From positions 8,257,704-8,321,703 of the forward strand of contig NC_088304.1 of assembly GCF_032854445.1 (NCBI RefSeq): a stretch of DNA of 64,000 bases. The letters are read 5' to 3'. The DNA is from Liolophura sinensis (taxonomy: Eukaryota; Mollusca; Polyplacophora; Chitonida; Chitonidae). The notes below the pieces were generated by a model. It did no database searches, had not been told where the DNA came from, and saw only the letters and a list, made by a program, of their open reading frames with translations. Shown here piece after piece: positions 1 to 13,000 of this stretch (the first letter of the stretch is position 1; each line of letters opens with the position of its first letter). A program made the translations under genes and the position numbers.

Positions 1-389
1 TAGAAAAGATTTATCGAACTCAGAAAAACGAGAAACAGTGTACCGTTTACCATTGGCTGCAGCTGCGGCTATGATATATAGCCCCGTATAGAGGAGTTGA
101 AATAGCCACCCTGGGGCTACTGTACGTTGATTGCTGGCCCACCACTCAGATGTTCATTGAGAAAAGAACCTTCTTTAAGTTAGTTTTTTTAGTGAATTGA
201 TGTCAATCTGCCATGTTAGAGCAGCCTCAGCTTAAGAAACCACAGCACTAAGCGTACTCCACTAAAAGTAAGCCCCTAGTTGCCTGTTTGCTGTCTGCCT
301 AGTTGAGAGCTAGCCCTGGAAGCCTAGTCGGCCTACTCTTAGACATGTTTGATGGAGCGAAATCGAAACTGCGATGAACATGGTAACAC
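1..389 (-). other. Probable intron 1 of the RPAIN-like gene
   Basis: I see no second exon here on the minus strand. The stretch at about 45-105 resembles part of the inverted-repeat element at 36,795-37,400 (the CCATTGG...GGCTA(T/C)GATA region), so a related dispersed repeat may be present. Confidence 0.35.
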
Positions 390-482
390 CTTTCTGTAAG
401 TTTCCTTCCAAGGTGGCGTTGATGACTTATACATTTGTTTGTGTCTTGACACGGCTGGTGATCGCTTAACCGACCCGTCCAT
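390..482 (-). CDS. RPAIN: RPAIN-like (RPA-interacting protein), first coding exon
   Basis: Partial gene, first exon only. ATG at 482 lies in a good start context (A at -3, G at +4). The exon encodes 31 residues ending in a block reading MYKSSTPPWKETYRK, which resembles the conserved N-terminal block of RPA-interacting protein, the importin-beta adaptor that carries replication protein A into the nucleus. The exon ends in phase 0 at AAAG|gtgtta, a rather weak donor. The rest of the gene, including the zinc-binding C-terminus, would lie beyond base 1; bases 1-389 show no further exon. It is divergent from the INPP5K-like gene, with 503 bp between the two ATGs. The identification rests on one short motif and could be wrong. 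Confidence 0.6.
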
Positions 483-985
483 GATAACAAATCTCCACTG
501 ACTTCGTCTGTGTTTATCACGGCGTCCGCAGTAATGTGTTTTCAGCAATTTCGCGGGTAAGAGCGCCACCTGTGCCAGGGTAGTGGGAATCAAAAAGTCA
601 AATCTAAATTCTACTTGGGAACCGAGTTAAATGTTTATATCTTGTTTTAAATTTTATAAAATATCATGTATTTACCACAAATAAGAAACAATTTCTGATA
701 AAATATATTTTATAGTATATTTTTATATGAAATGTTGCGATTGTATGCTGCTATTTTGTGACGTCCATTACATTTTTCATATCTCAGCCAGATTTGAATT
801 TTTTTGCATGGTTGTCTCCCTTGAATAAGATACAAGTTGCTTGTAAACAGGTGTGGATGCCTAAACTGTCAAACTTGTCTTTGATTTTTATTTATGTTGG
901 TGTCGGCTTGGCGTCACGGTTCAGATCACGATGTAGTTTGGGGCCTGTTAGGTCAGAAAGCTGCGCCGCTCGGACACTCTGTGAA
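483..985. promoter_or_regulatory. Putative bidirectional promoter between RPAIN-like and INPP5K-like genes
   Basis: Start codons of two divergent genes lie at 482 (minus) and 986 (plus). The part nearest the minus-strand gene (about 483-560) has several CpGs, while 600-730 is very AT rich. No convincing TATA box was found for either direction. The plus reading frame is open upstream of ATG 986 back to 758, so an earlier start is formally possible, but 986 has the better context and fits the compact family N-terminus. Confidence 0.5.
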
Positions 986-1053
986 ATGGCGTCCAAAACA
1001 ACACAACACCAGCAAAAGGTGGATAAGCTGTCACGAAAAACCAAGCATTTTAG
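986..1053 (+). CDS. INPP5K: INPP5K-like exon 1 (start)
   Basis: Encodes residues 1-22 and two bases of Arg23. Start context has G at -3 and G at +4. The exon ends AG|gtgagg and joins the G at 3421 to give Arg, leading directly into the [10 protein letters not shown] motif, which supports both the start and the join. Confidence 0.8.
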
Positions 1054-4000
1054 GTGAGGATCATCGCCTCCAATATGCTACTGTATACCTGCAGTTTGTT
1101 AATGGCCTAAACGCTAACATGTACAGGTATATTTAAACTCCGTGCTAAATATAATAGGTTGTATTTGTATATGGCTGTGTGCTGTGAAAAGGTAAATAAA
1201 ATACCCTGCATGTCACGTATTGTCAATAGTATATTTGTAATTTATAGACTTATTTAAATTATCAGCTCGCTTAAATTTCGTTGGTAGTACTAATATTATA
1301 ATGTAAACATTCGTCCTTTTGTTTTCACTGGCACCAAAGTACTGTAGAAACTAGATAGTTCTATAGATTGGGTATTTAGAGCTGTAGTATACAAGTCTGA
1401 CTCCATGCGTTGTAGTACGAAATGTACAAGTAGCGCAGCACAAGTAGATAATGTCATTTTACAGACATGTTAGATGGATGCACAGTGCTGTTTTAAAGAC
1501 AAAGAAAGTAATAAAATGAAGCGTACATGTATATCAGATAAAAGACCAGTAAACACTGTCCAGAAAAATAGTTTCATTTATTTTTTTTAGAATTTTTCCA
1601 ACTACATAATGTGGTTTTAAAACGTTAGGTTCTGCGATGATCTGTATTGTGACCCAAACCTTATCAGTGACATCACATCCATATTTTTGCTTGTGATAGT
1701 TTGTTACCAGTTCCATTCAGTGAATACATTCACTGATCTATATTTATATGTACTTAGCATGATGAAATCTAGCAGTTTGGGTGTCTTAAGTAGCAAAAGC
1801 CTGGTGTGATGTCACTGATCCTGATATGGTCTCAAAGTTTCAAACACATTTTACTGGGTTGAAAAAACTCCAAATAAAATAAATCCCAACTATTTTGTGA
1901 ACAGTGTTCAATAGCCTTTCGTCTGACATTTACTACGCGTTAGTGTTTTCCTTGCCTTTCACATTCATGATGTGACAGACATCATGAGTATCACAATGAA
2001 AGTTTTAAATAGGGCATCCACCAGATGTGTTAAATAGGGATGCCCATGGAATACTGTTAAATACTTACTGTGCAGGGAAAAAACATAAAAAATGAAATAT
2101 CATTGTCAGTAAAGACTTACTTCCTTTTTTGATTTTTCCCTCACTTGATTAAATGCAATAGTAGGAGTGGATTGTAAGGAAGGCTTTAAAGACCATATGA
2201 ATTCATTTGATAATGTATGTCATCTGTTATGTCACACAACTGTTTATATGTTTTTAGAAAAAGTTCAGGTGAGAATAAAATTCATGTTAATTTGAAAGAA
2301 AAGACAACAAATTACGTAACCTGAGCTGTTTAGGAAGAGGAAAGCAAAATGTCAGCCACTTTTTTCTGACTTGTCGGGTAATTCTATAAATCAAGTTTTA
2401 ATCAGGAATTCTTATCATTCGGTGATGAGAGGCGCCATGTTAGAGTAGCCGGAAACATGGTGCTGGATCAGTCATACCGCACATACACATGATTAAAATG
2501 CAAAACAGGGTTTTGGTAACGCTAGCGGAAACAACTGTATCCTCTGGTTATAGAAATAACTCACGCCTGATTGGCTAAATTTGATCACATGGTGGTACTT
2601 TCTGTTTGCACAATTTTGCTTACTTTGAACTGCGATATTTTGGTTGTGCGGTATTACAAGAATAAAAAGTTATACTGTATAAACTTTCTGCGAAGTACTT
2701 TTTGGATGCATATGTACATTTGGCCTAGTGTCTTTTCGTTTAAATTATGTTGTGAGTGCCTCTGCACAAAAAAGCAAATCTGACACTAAATTAGTTTTAG
2801 AGATAGGCGGAGGTTGGTTTGATGGACAAATATGATAGCCTACGTTATGAATATTGTCCATGAAGCTCACCTTAGTATTCAAACATTTGACTGCATTTAA
2901 TTGAAATTATGAAAAAAAAATAAAATAATATATTCAAAAAAAATAATAATAATAATAAATAAATAAAGGTATTTTCACATGCAGTTTTGGATTGACTTTC
3001 TACCTAATATTTAAGCAATTTGGTACTAAGCCACAATCATATATTTGTAATGTTCCTTTCCCTTTAAATATGTAATATATGTACCTCTATGTGTAAAATT
3101 TGAGCCATTATTTCTTCATTTATTGATTTCTAAATATTAATTTACTTATCGATCTTTATTTATTGAAAAATATTTGTTTGTATATCTTTATTTACATCTG
3201 TTTATTTTATTTATATCTTAATTGTTTAATTATTTAATTATTTTTTCTTTCTGTCTGCATGTACATGTAATTACTATTTATTAATCAGATATTAGGGGAT
3301 TTGTACATTAGCTTCATGTTTGGATTAAAAGATAATCTGAATCAACGTTATACATGTACACACCTCAAACTGCAGATAATACATGTACATTTGGTAATGT
3401 TTTTGAATGTCACTTTACAGGTTTCATCTGTGTACTTGGAATGTCGCTTGGAACGATCCTACTGAAGACTTCACAGAGGTTTTATATCTGAAAGCAAAAC
3501 CACTGCCAGATGCATATGCTATTGGGTACAGAATGATTACTGTATAATTTACTGTAAAGAAGTATACATGCTAACAGGAAGAAGCTACCACTTCTGGTTT
3601 TTGTTGTTTAATCAATCATGATCCGGTATTTTAGTTTCACTTTCTAATTGTTTGTGTTGAGATAAGATTCATGCCCTTTACATATAAACTTACAGTAAAC
3701 CAAAAACCTCTGTCATCATGCTCATGCCTGTGATCTTCTCATGCCTACAGTAAACCAAAAACCTGTCGTGTCTGTGACAATCTCATACCTATGTGTAAAC
3801 GAACTGTATACAGTAAACCAAGAACCTGTCAGGTCTGTGGCTATCTCGTACTATGTGTTAACAAACTGTATACAGTAAACCCAAAACTTGTGGCATGCCT
3901 GTGACCACCTCATACCTTTGTGTAAACGTGCTGTATACAGTAAACCAAAAACCTGTCATGTCTTTGGCTATGACATACCTTTGTGTAAACATGCTGTATA

Positions 4001-7000
4001 CAGTAAACCAAAAACCTGTCATGTCTTTGGCTATCACATACCTATGTGTAAACATACTGTATACAGTAAACCAAAAACTTGTAGCATGCCTGTGACGGTC
4101 TCATCCCTGTGTGTAAATGTACTGTATACAGTAAACCAAAAACTTGTGGCATGCCTGTAACCATCTAATACCTACGTGTAGATATGTGTTGTTCTGATTG
4201 TAGGTTACAGGAGGCAGGTCAACCAAACTCTAATGTGGTGACTCACATCTGGACCGTGGCACTCACAGACGCTCTGTCACCCAGAGGCTATGTTCGGGTA
4301 AGAGCAACATTCAGCTGACAACTACATACAGCAGAAATAAAATTTTAGCTATTTTTATCTCAACTGTTACTTGTGTCTTGTCTGTTACACCTGATGTCTG
4401 TGGTTACAGGTGAAGAGTGCTTGTGTACAGGGCCTTATGTGGTTCTGTGTGTACTTGTGTCTCATCTGTTACACCTGTTGTCTGTGGTTACAGGTGAAGA
4501 GTGCTTGTGCACAGGACCTGATGTGGTGCTGTGTGTACCTGTGTCTCATCTGTTACACTTGTTGTCTGTGGTTACAGGTGAAGAGTGTTTGTGTACAGGA
4601 CCTGCTGCTGGTGCTTTGTGTACCTGTGTTTTATGTGTTATGCCTGTTGTCTCTGGTTACAGGTGAAAAGTATACGTTTACAAGGCCTTATGTTGCTGCT
4701 TTTTGTACGTGTCACCCATCTTTTACACCTGACCAACATAGAATCTGAGTTCACGCGTACTGGGCTTGCCGGCTTCTGGGTAAGTACATTCAACACATAT
4801 ATTTACTTTAGAATTGAGAGTTATGTACTTGCTAATTAAAGTTTGAATATCTCTAATGCTCAGCCTTGCTTTAAGCTTTGTTTTCCTAAATCCATGTTTT
4901 TTGTTTTGTCCCAAACATTCAGGTGTGTAAACTGTATTTACCATCTCGTCAGATATTTAGTGCCAAATGAAATGTACTACACCTACATAAAGATTCTCAA
5001 TCCTTGAATGTAGTAGGTCACACTTCAAGAATGGAACCCAAGAGCATCCCACCAATGCGGTCGCCTTGAGTTCAAGTCCAGCACATGATGGCTTTCCTCA
5101 CCAGCAGTGCATGGGAAGGTCTGACAGCAACCTGCGGATGGTCGTCGGTTTTCTCACAGGCTCTTCCCATTTTCCTCCTACCATAATGCTGGCAACCATA
5201 GTGAAATATTCTTGTGTTACATAACACACCAATCAAATAAATAAACAAATTCAAGCCTAAGAGTGTGGAAGTGAGAAATAATGATCATTGTAGTGAAGTT
5301 GTCATCACTTTGTGTGTGTATAATTGCGGAGATTGATGGTTTACACCACTAAAAAAGTTCTGTTTGATTTGCAGGGTAACAAGGGTGGTGTGAGTATCAG
5401 AATGGATGTGAACGGAATCAACACCTGTATAGTGAACTGTCACCTGGCAGCTCATCAGGATGAGGTGGGAGAGCGCATAGAGGTAAGTTAGGCTCTGGTC
5501 ATGTGGGCCACTGCTGTGTTCTTATTGTGTACATATACTCACATATTTAATTTGTTGTGTATGTATTTTAAGCGAAATGTAACAGAAGGCTTTTTCCTAC
5601 TTCAAGTAGATATAATATCCTAAACTGATGAATCAAGACCAGAAAAAATACTGGTTTGAACGAGACTGGAACTCAGGACCCGAGGTGTTTAGTCCCACCA
5701 TTCTACAAGCTGAGCTGTCTGGCCAGATGGGATTGGCTCACTTGTTTGAGTTTAGTTACATGCACTGACAGATTTGTCACAAAAACAGTATATTTTTTTG
5801 GAGCCAGTATTTTCACTGGTCTCGATTTTCGATATTCCTGGTTTTTCCAATATGGTGTATCCATATTTGGTCAAGTAATAATATTCTGATATGGTGTATC
5901 CAGTGGCCTCATAATAATTCTCCAATATGGTGTATCCCATGGCATTGTAATAATTTTCTGATATGGTGTATCCCATGGCCTCGTAATAATGCTCTTATAT
6001 GGTGTATCCCATGGCCTCGTAATAATGCTCTAATATGGTGTATCCAGTGCCTCATAATAATGCTCTAATTTGGTGTATCCGGTGGCCTCATAATAATGCT
6101 CTAATATGGTGTATCCCATGGCCTTGTAATAATTCTCTGATATGGTGTATCCGGTGGCCTCGTAATAATTCTCCAATATGGTGTATCCCATGGCCTCGTA
6201 ATAATGCTCTAATATGGTGTAGCCCATGGCCTCGTAGTAATTCTGTAAATATTGTGTATCCCATGGCCTTGTAATAATTCTCCAAAATGATGTATCCGAT
6301 GGCCTCGTAATAATATGGTGTATCCAATGGCCTCGTTATAATTTTCAAATACGGTGTATCCCATGGCCTCATAATAAGTTTCTAATATGGTGCATTCCAT
6401 GGCCTCGTAATAATTCTCTGATGTGGTGTATCCCATGGCATCATAATAGTTTCAGATTTAAACTTGGTTTATAGTGTTTATACCAAGCACTTGAGGAAAA
6501 AAAAGGCTGCGGCCTTTTAGTCTATGTTTGACGTCAAAATAAGATTTTGTAAGCCTTGACTTTTCTTGTGTAACATAAGATGCTCGTCTGATGACGAAAT
6601 TCTACGGAATAAATTGTACGGAATCAATCTATAAAACAGAATGTTTTAGTTGAGAAGAAATCAATGATTGGACCCACACACCATGCCACAGTGTACAGGG
6701 TCGGACTGGAAATTTGTAGGTTCTCCTGCCCTTGCTACCTCTATGGCGCTTCAGTTCGCGCTTTGATTCTTACAGATTGATACTGATACATACTGACAAA
6801 TGTATGTACAACATATTTGCGGAACAAAAAGTCGTTGTACATATCCTTACGTTACATGTGGAAAAGAGGTCATTGTTTTCTATCAGACTGTCTAATCTGC
6901 AAAATGTCATTGTTTTCAATCTGGCACTCTAACCAGCAAAAGGTCATTGTTTTAACCATTCACTCTAACTTGCAAGAGGTCATTGTTTTCCACCAAGCAC

Positions 7001-10000
7001 TCTAAATGGCAAAAAGTCATTATTATCCCAAGCACCTTACCTGCAAAAGGTGATTGTTTTCTACGGGGGCATTGTAGCCTGCTAAAGGTCGATGTTTTCC
7101 ACCTGGCACTCTTATATGCAACAGGTCATTGTTTTCCACTGTGCACTCTAACCTGCAAAAGGTCATTGATTTCCACTGTGCACTCTAACCTGCAAAAGGT
7201 CATTGTTTTCCTCCAGGTACTTCAACCTGCAAAAGGTCATTGTTTTTCCTCCAGGTACTCTAACCTGCAAGTTTGTTTTCCACCTGGAAAGGTTTTTCTC
7301 CAGGCACTCTAACTTGCACAAGCTCATTGTCTTCCACTGTGCATTCTAACTTGCAAAAGGTCATTGTTTTTCACTGTGCACTCTAACCTGGAATAGGTCA
7401 TTGTTTTCCTCCAGGCACTCTAACCTGCAAAAGACCATTGTTTTCCACCTGGCACTCTAACTTGCTAAAGGTCATTGTTTCCCCCCGGGCACTCTAACCT
7501 GCAAAAGGTCATTTCCACCTGGCACTCTACCTTGCAAAATGTCATTGTTTTCCACTGTGCACTCTAACCTGCAAAAGGTCATTGTTTTCCTCCAGGTACT
7601 CTAACCTACAAAAGGTCATTGTTTTCCTCCAGGCACTCTAACCTGCAAAAGGTCATTGTTTTCCACTGTGCACTCTAACCTGCAAAGGGTCATTGTTTTT
7701 GTCCAGACTCTCTAACTTGCAAAAGGTCACTGTTTTCCATTGTGCACATCTAATCTGCAAAAGGTCATTGTTTTTTTCCAAGGCACTCTAATCTGTAAAA
7801 GACCATTGTTTTCCACCTGGCACTCTAACCTGCAAAAGGTCATTGTTTTCCTCCAGGCACTCTAACCTGTGAAGGTCATTGTTTTCCAACAGGCACTCTA
7901 ACCTGCAAAAGGTCATTGTTTTTTCACTGGGCCACTGTAACCTGCAAAAGGTGACAAATTTTTGAGTTTGTCGTCAGACTTCAGTCAAATACATACATAT
8001 GAATGATCGATGCGATGGATTTTGGTCAGTGAGTTTCTGCTCTGCCAAAGGCCATGTGTTGTAGACATGACAGCCCTAGAACCTCATTATTAACCCTTTG
8101 TTGGTCATCAGTTTAATTTTGTTGGTACCTGTACTCAGCATCCCAAAGGCCTGCTCCCTTGGGATTGTTTTCATGATAATTTTAACATTTTAGACCAGTG
8201 ACTTCTGATAGATTGTAATTAACATCACAGCATTTGTGGCTAGAAAATCTTGCTTGCGTCATGTTGCCAGGAGGAATGTTTTCACTACTGTTTAAACATT
8301 TACATGAACTCTTCCATTTACAAGAATAAAAGTGTGTTAAACTAAGGCACATTCTATATGCAGATATAATGGATTTTACCATTTACATCTGTCATTTATA
8401 GCACCACCTTTTATATATTGTTTGATATATGTTGTTTGATAGATTTATATTAAATGGAGCTTTATTAGCAGCAGAAATATATGTATTTCATCTCTTTACA
8501 GGATTTTTATACCATTGTTGAAAATCAGCGCTTCAGAGATAAAGATGTAGACTTTATCCTGGACCATGAGTGAGTAAGACATTCAATTCCAGTTCAGTAT
8601 TTATTCAGAACATATAGAATTTAGTTTTTGCTCCACAGAAACTATTTGGCTTTTGTTTTGTACACTTTTAAGTGGTATTGTATGAGCCCATGTTGTGTAG
8701 GAAATCCAAAGCAGAGTTTCAGTGTGGATGAGTACAGTATTGTTAGGTTATTGTGAAGGGATTTTGTACACTTGAGTGGTGTTGTCCGAGTGCATGTTGT
8801 GTAGGAAATCCAAAGCAGAGTTTCAGTGTGGATGAGTACAGTGTTATTAGGTTATTGTGAAGGATTTTGTACACTTTCAAGTGGTGTTGTCCGAGTGCAT
8901 GTTGTGTAGGAAATCCAAAGCAGAGTTGCAGTGTGGATGAGTACAGTGTTATTAGGTTATTGTGAAGGATTTTGTACACTTTCAAGTGGTGTTGTCTGAG
9001 TGCTTGTTGTGTAGGAAATCCAAAGCAGATTTGCAGTGTTGATGAGTACAATATTATTAGGTTATTGTGAAGGATTTTGTACACTTTTAAGTGGTATTGT
9101 ATGAGCCCATGTTGTGTAGGAAATCCAAAGCAGAGCTTCAGTGTGGATGAGTACAGTGTTATTAGGTTATTGTGAAGGATTTTGTACACTTTCGAGTGGT
9201 GTTGTCCGAGTGCATGTTGTGTAGGAAATCCAAAGCAGAGTTTCAGTGTTGATGAGTACAGTGTTATTAGGTTATTGTGAAGGATTTTGTACACTTTCGA
9301 GTGGTGTTGTCCGAGTGCATGTTGTGTAGGAAATCCAAAGCAGAGTTGCAGTGTGTATGAGTACAGTGTTATTAGGTTATTGTGAAGGATTTTGTACACT
9401 TTCGAGTGGTATTGTATGAGCCCATGTTGTGTAGGAAATCCAAAGCAGAGGTTCAGTGTGGATGAGTACAGTGTTATTAGGTTATTGTGAAGGATTTTGT
9501 ACACTTTCAAGTGGTGTTGTCTGAGTGCTTGTTGTGTAGGAAATCCAAAGCAGATTTGTAGTGTTGATGAGTACAATATTATTAGGTTATTGTGAAGGAT
9601 TTTGTACACTTTCGAGTGGTATTGTATGAGCCCATGTTGTGTAGGAAATCCAAAGCAGAGTTTCAGTGTGGATGAGTACAGTATTATTAGGTTATTGTGA
9701 AGGATTTTGTACACTTTCGAGTGGTATTGTATGAGCCCATGTTGTGTAGGAAATCCAAAGCAGAGTTTCAGTGTGGATGAGTACAGTGTTATTAGGTTAT
9801 TGTAAAGGATTTTGTACACTTTCGAGTAGTGTTGTCAGATTGCATGTTGTGTAGGAAATCCAAAGCAGAGTTTCAGTGTGGATGAGTACAGTGTTAATAG
9901 GTTATTGTGAAGGATTTTGTACATTTTCGAGTGGTGTTGTCCGAGTGTATGTTGTGTAGGAAATCCAAAGCAGAATTGCAGTGTGGATGAGTACAGTGTT

Positions 10001-13000
10001 ATTAGGTTATTGTGAAGGATTTTGTACACTTTCGAGTGGTGTTGTCCGAGTGCATGTTGTGTAGGAAATCCAAAGCAGAGCTTCAGTGTGGATGAGTACA
10101 GTGTTATTAGGTTATTGTGAAGGATTTTGTACATTTTCGAGTGGTGTTGTCCGAGTGCATGTTGTGTAGGAAATCCAAAGCAGAGTTGCAGTGTGGATGA
10201 GTACAGTGTTATTAGGTTATTGTGAAGGATTTTGTGCACTTTCGAGTGGTGTTGTCCAAGTGCATGTTGTGTAGGAAATCCAAAGCAGAGTTTCAGTGTG
10301 GATGAGTACAGTATTATTAGGTTATTGTGAAGGGTTTTGTACACTTTTAAGTGGTATTGTATGAGCCCATGTTGTGTAGGAAATCCAAAGCAGAGTTGCA
10401 GTGTGGATGAGTACAGTGTTATTAGGTTATTGTGAAGGATTTTGTACACTTTTGAGTGGTATTGTATGAGCCCATGTTGTGTAGGAAATCCAAAGCAGAG
10501 TTTCAGTGTGGATGAGTACAGTGTTATTAGGTTATTGTGAAGGATTTTGTACACTTTCGAGTGGTGCTGTCCAAGTGCATGTTGTGTAGGAAATCCAAAG
10601 CAGAGTTTCAGTGTGTATGAGTACAGTGTTATTAGGTTATTGTGAAGGATTTTGTACCCTTTCGAGTGGTGTTGTCCGAGTGCATGTTGTGTAGGAAATC
10701 CAAAGCAGAGTTGCAGTGTGGATGAGTACAGTGTTATTAGGTTGTTGTGAAGGATTTTGTACACTTTTAAGTGGTATTGTATGATCCCATGTTGTGTAGG
10801 AAATCCAAAGCAGAGTTGCAGTGTGGATGAGTACAGTGTTATTAGGTTGTTGTGAAGGATTTTGTACACTTTTAAGTGGTATTGTATGATCCCATGTTGT
10901 GTAGGAAATCCAAAGCAGAGTTGCAGTGTGGATGAGTACAGTGTTATTAGGTTATTGTGAAGGATTTTGTACACTTTCGAGTGGTGTTGTCCGAGTGCAT
11001 GTTGTGTAGGAAATCCAAAGCAGAGTTTCAGTGTGGATGAGTACAGTGTTATTAGGTTATTGTGAAAGATTTTGTACATTTTCGAGTGGTGTTGTCCGAG
11101 TGCATGTTGTGTAGGAAATCCAAAGCAGAGTTGCAGTGTGGATGAGTACAGTGTTATTAGGTTATTGTGAAGGATTTTGTGCACTTTCGAGTGGTGTTGT
11201 CCAAGTACATGTTGTGTAGGAAATCCAAAGCAGAGTTTCAGTGTGGATGAGTACAGTATTATTAGGTTATTGTGAAGGGTTTTGTACACTTTCAAGTGGT
11301 ATTGTATGAGCCCATGTTGTGTAGGAAATCCAAAGCAGAGTTGCAGTGTGGATGAGTACAGTGTTAATAGGTTATTGTGAAGGATTTTGTACACTTTCAA
11401 GTGGTGTTGTCCCAGTGCATGTTTTGTTGGAAATCTGTGTTGGACGAGATGCCTGTGGTGCCTCATCCAGTGTGGATTTTCATCTTGGTCGAGTCCAGTA
11501 CTACTCCGTATTGTACAAATCACTTCACAGTGACCTATTCATTTTATAACTCCAAGGACTTTTGCCTCATGTACCAATATCTATTGAAGTTACTTGTACA
11601 GTTTCAGCTGGCCTCGATTTATTATTTTGGAGAATGTGGAAATTTCATTTCTCAACATTTTCGTGTCAGTGTTCACAGATAAACACAGAGCAAATGATAT
11701 GCGCTGCAGGGCCCCTAAATGCTTTGATCTCATGAAGTCATGTTTCTTTACTGTCATATAATACAAAGAAAATATGGCTGTCCAGGATCCAATATCTCTC
11801 TAATGTACAGGCTGGTCATGTGGTACGATCGCCACTGATTTCATTGAACCACATTTATAATTATATATAAATAAATGTATATTTTACCCAGAAAATATAT
11901 CCATTGATATGCAATATTAATGCGGTTTAATGTGGGGTACTTCTGCTGACGTGAGAGGCTGCCACTAAATCAATGTAAATTTATGGCCATTTTCATATCT
12001 GTCTGTAATATATGGAGAAAGTTCATGAGTAACTTTGCCAAAGGTTGGTGGTTTACAACAGTTTCCTCCATGTTTTGACACTGAGCGCCATGGTATTAGT
12101 GAAAACTTCATGCAGGGCCGTCTTTAGTCTCTCGAAACCAGACTGTCCTAACCAACCGGTACCCTACAGGTTTACAGTCTGTCAAAATACCTATCACATT
12201 CTTATACAAGTGGACAGTGATGTAATCGGTATTAGCCAATGAATGCTCTGTCCAAGAAAAAAATCTTTGCAGAAGGCTACAAATTTTCATTGGTTGACGT
12301 GGGGGTGTGTCTTCATCAATATTCATCATCGTGCAAGAACTGGCCAAAGTAAGATGTCAACCAAAGAATTGCTGTTTGTTCATTTCCCACTGCTCTTTAA
12401 TATCCTTGCAAATATCCTTGCTCTCTCATTTTTAATCTGGAAGTTATCCAAGAGCTCCTTAGAAGCCTTACTTTACGTCGTCAAATCACGCCTTTGGGCT
12501 GTCACAACACGATTATTCACTGTGGATGCTAGCTGTGCTAAACAAATTCTACAGTAAACCTTGAAATCCAAGTAATCTTTCCATTTCTTTGGCGTGGCCA
12601 TCGAGTCGCATGATTGTCGTGTATAGAGCTATAGGTGTCTGTACATGTCAACTGTCATTTACTGTTTACGAATTCACGCCAGGAGATCATAGAGTCATTG
12701 CCATTGGTTGGCCAGGATTATGTTAAATAGCTATGTTTACGTCACCGTGAGCGAGTTGTGCAGGCTTTTCAGCAGAGGTTGAGCCATTTTAGTTCTCGAA
12801 AACGTTGGGGCTCCCAAACTGCATATAGTCAAGCTGTATTAAAACTAACAAGTACATGTGAATATGATGGTTTACCAATAAAAAGTTAAGTTTTCATCCA
12901 AATCTTTTTCTTTCATAGACTCAGAAACTCTCGTCATTTTGTTACATTTCATAAAATTTCTTTCTGCACGCTGTCACAATGCCACCTTTAAAGTTTGGGT

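Noticed and set aside
758-985. Upstream in-frame extension of the INPP5K-like exon 1 (start at 758)
   Set aside because: The frame is open, but the ATG at 986 has the better context and the family starts its catalytic domain close to the N-terminus; the extension shows no recognised feature.
4373-4748. Plus-strand frames of ~100 residues across the exon 4 repeats as a separate gene
   Set aside because: They are duplicated copies of exon 4 and its acceptor; the true exon is the last unit.
8743-11523. Long minus-strand open frames (562 and 358 residues) as protein-coding genes
   Set aside because: They are made wholly of the 105-bp satellite inside intron 6; the period is divisible by three, so openness is automatic. 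No start, splice or known-domain support.
12045-12557. Overlapping frames of 65-104 residues in intron 6
   Set aside because: They overlap in different frames and strands, have no recognised motif and no splice context; chance frames.
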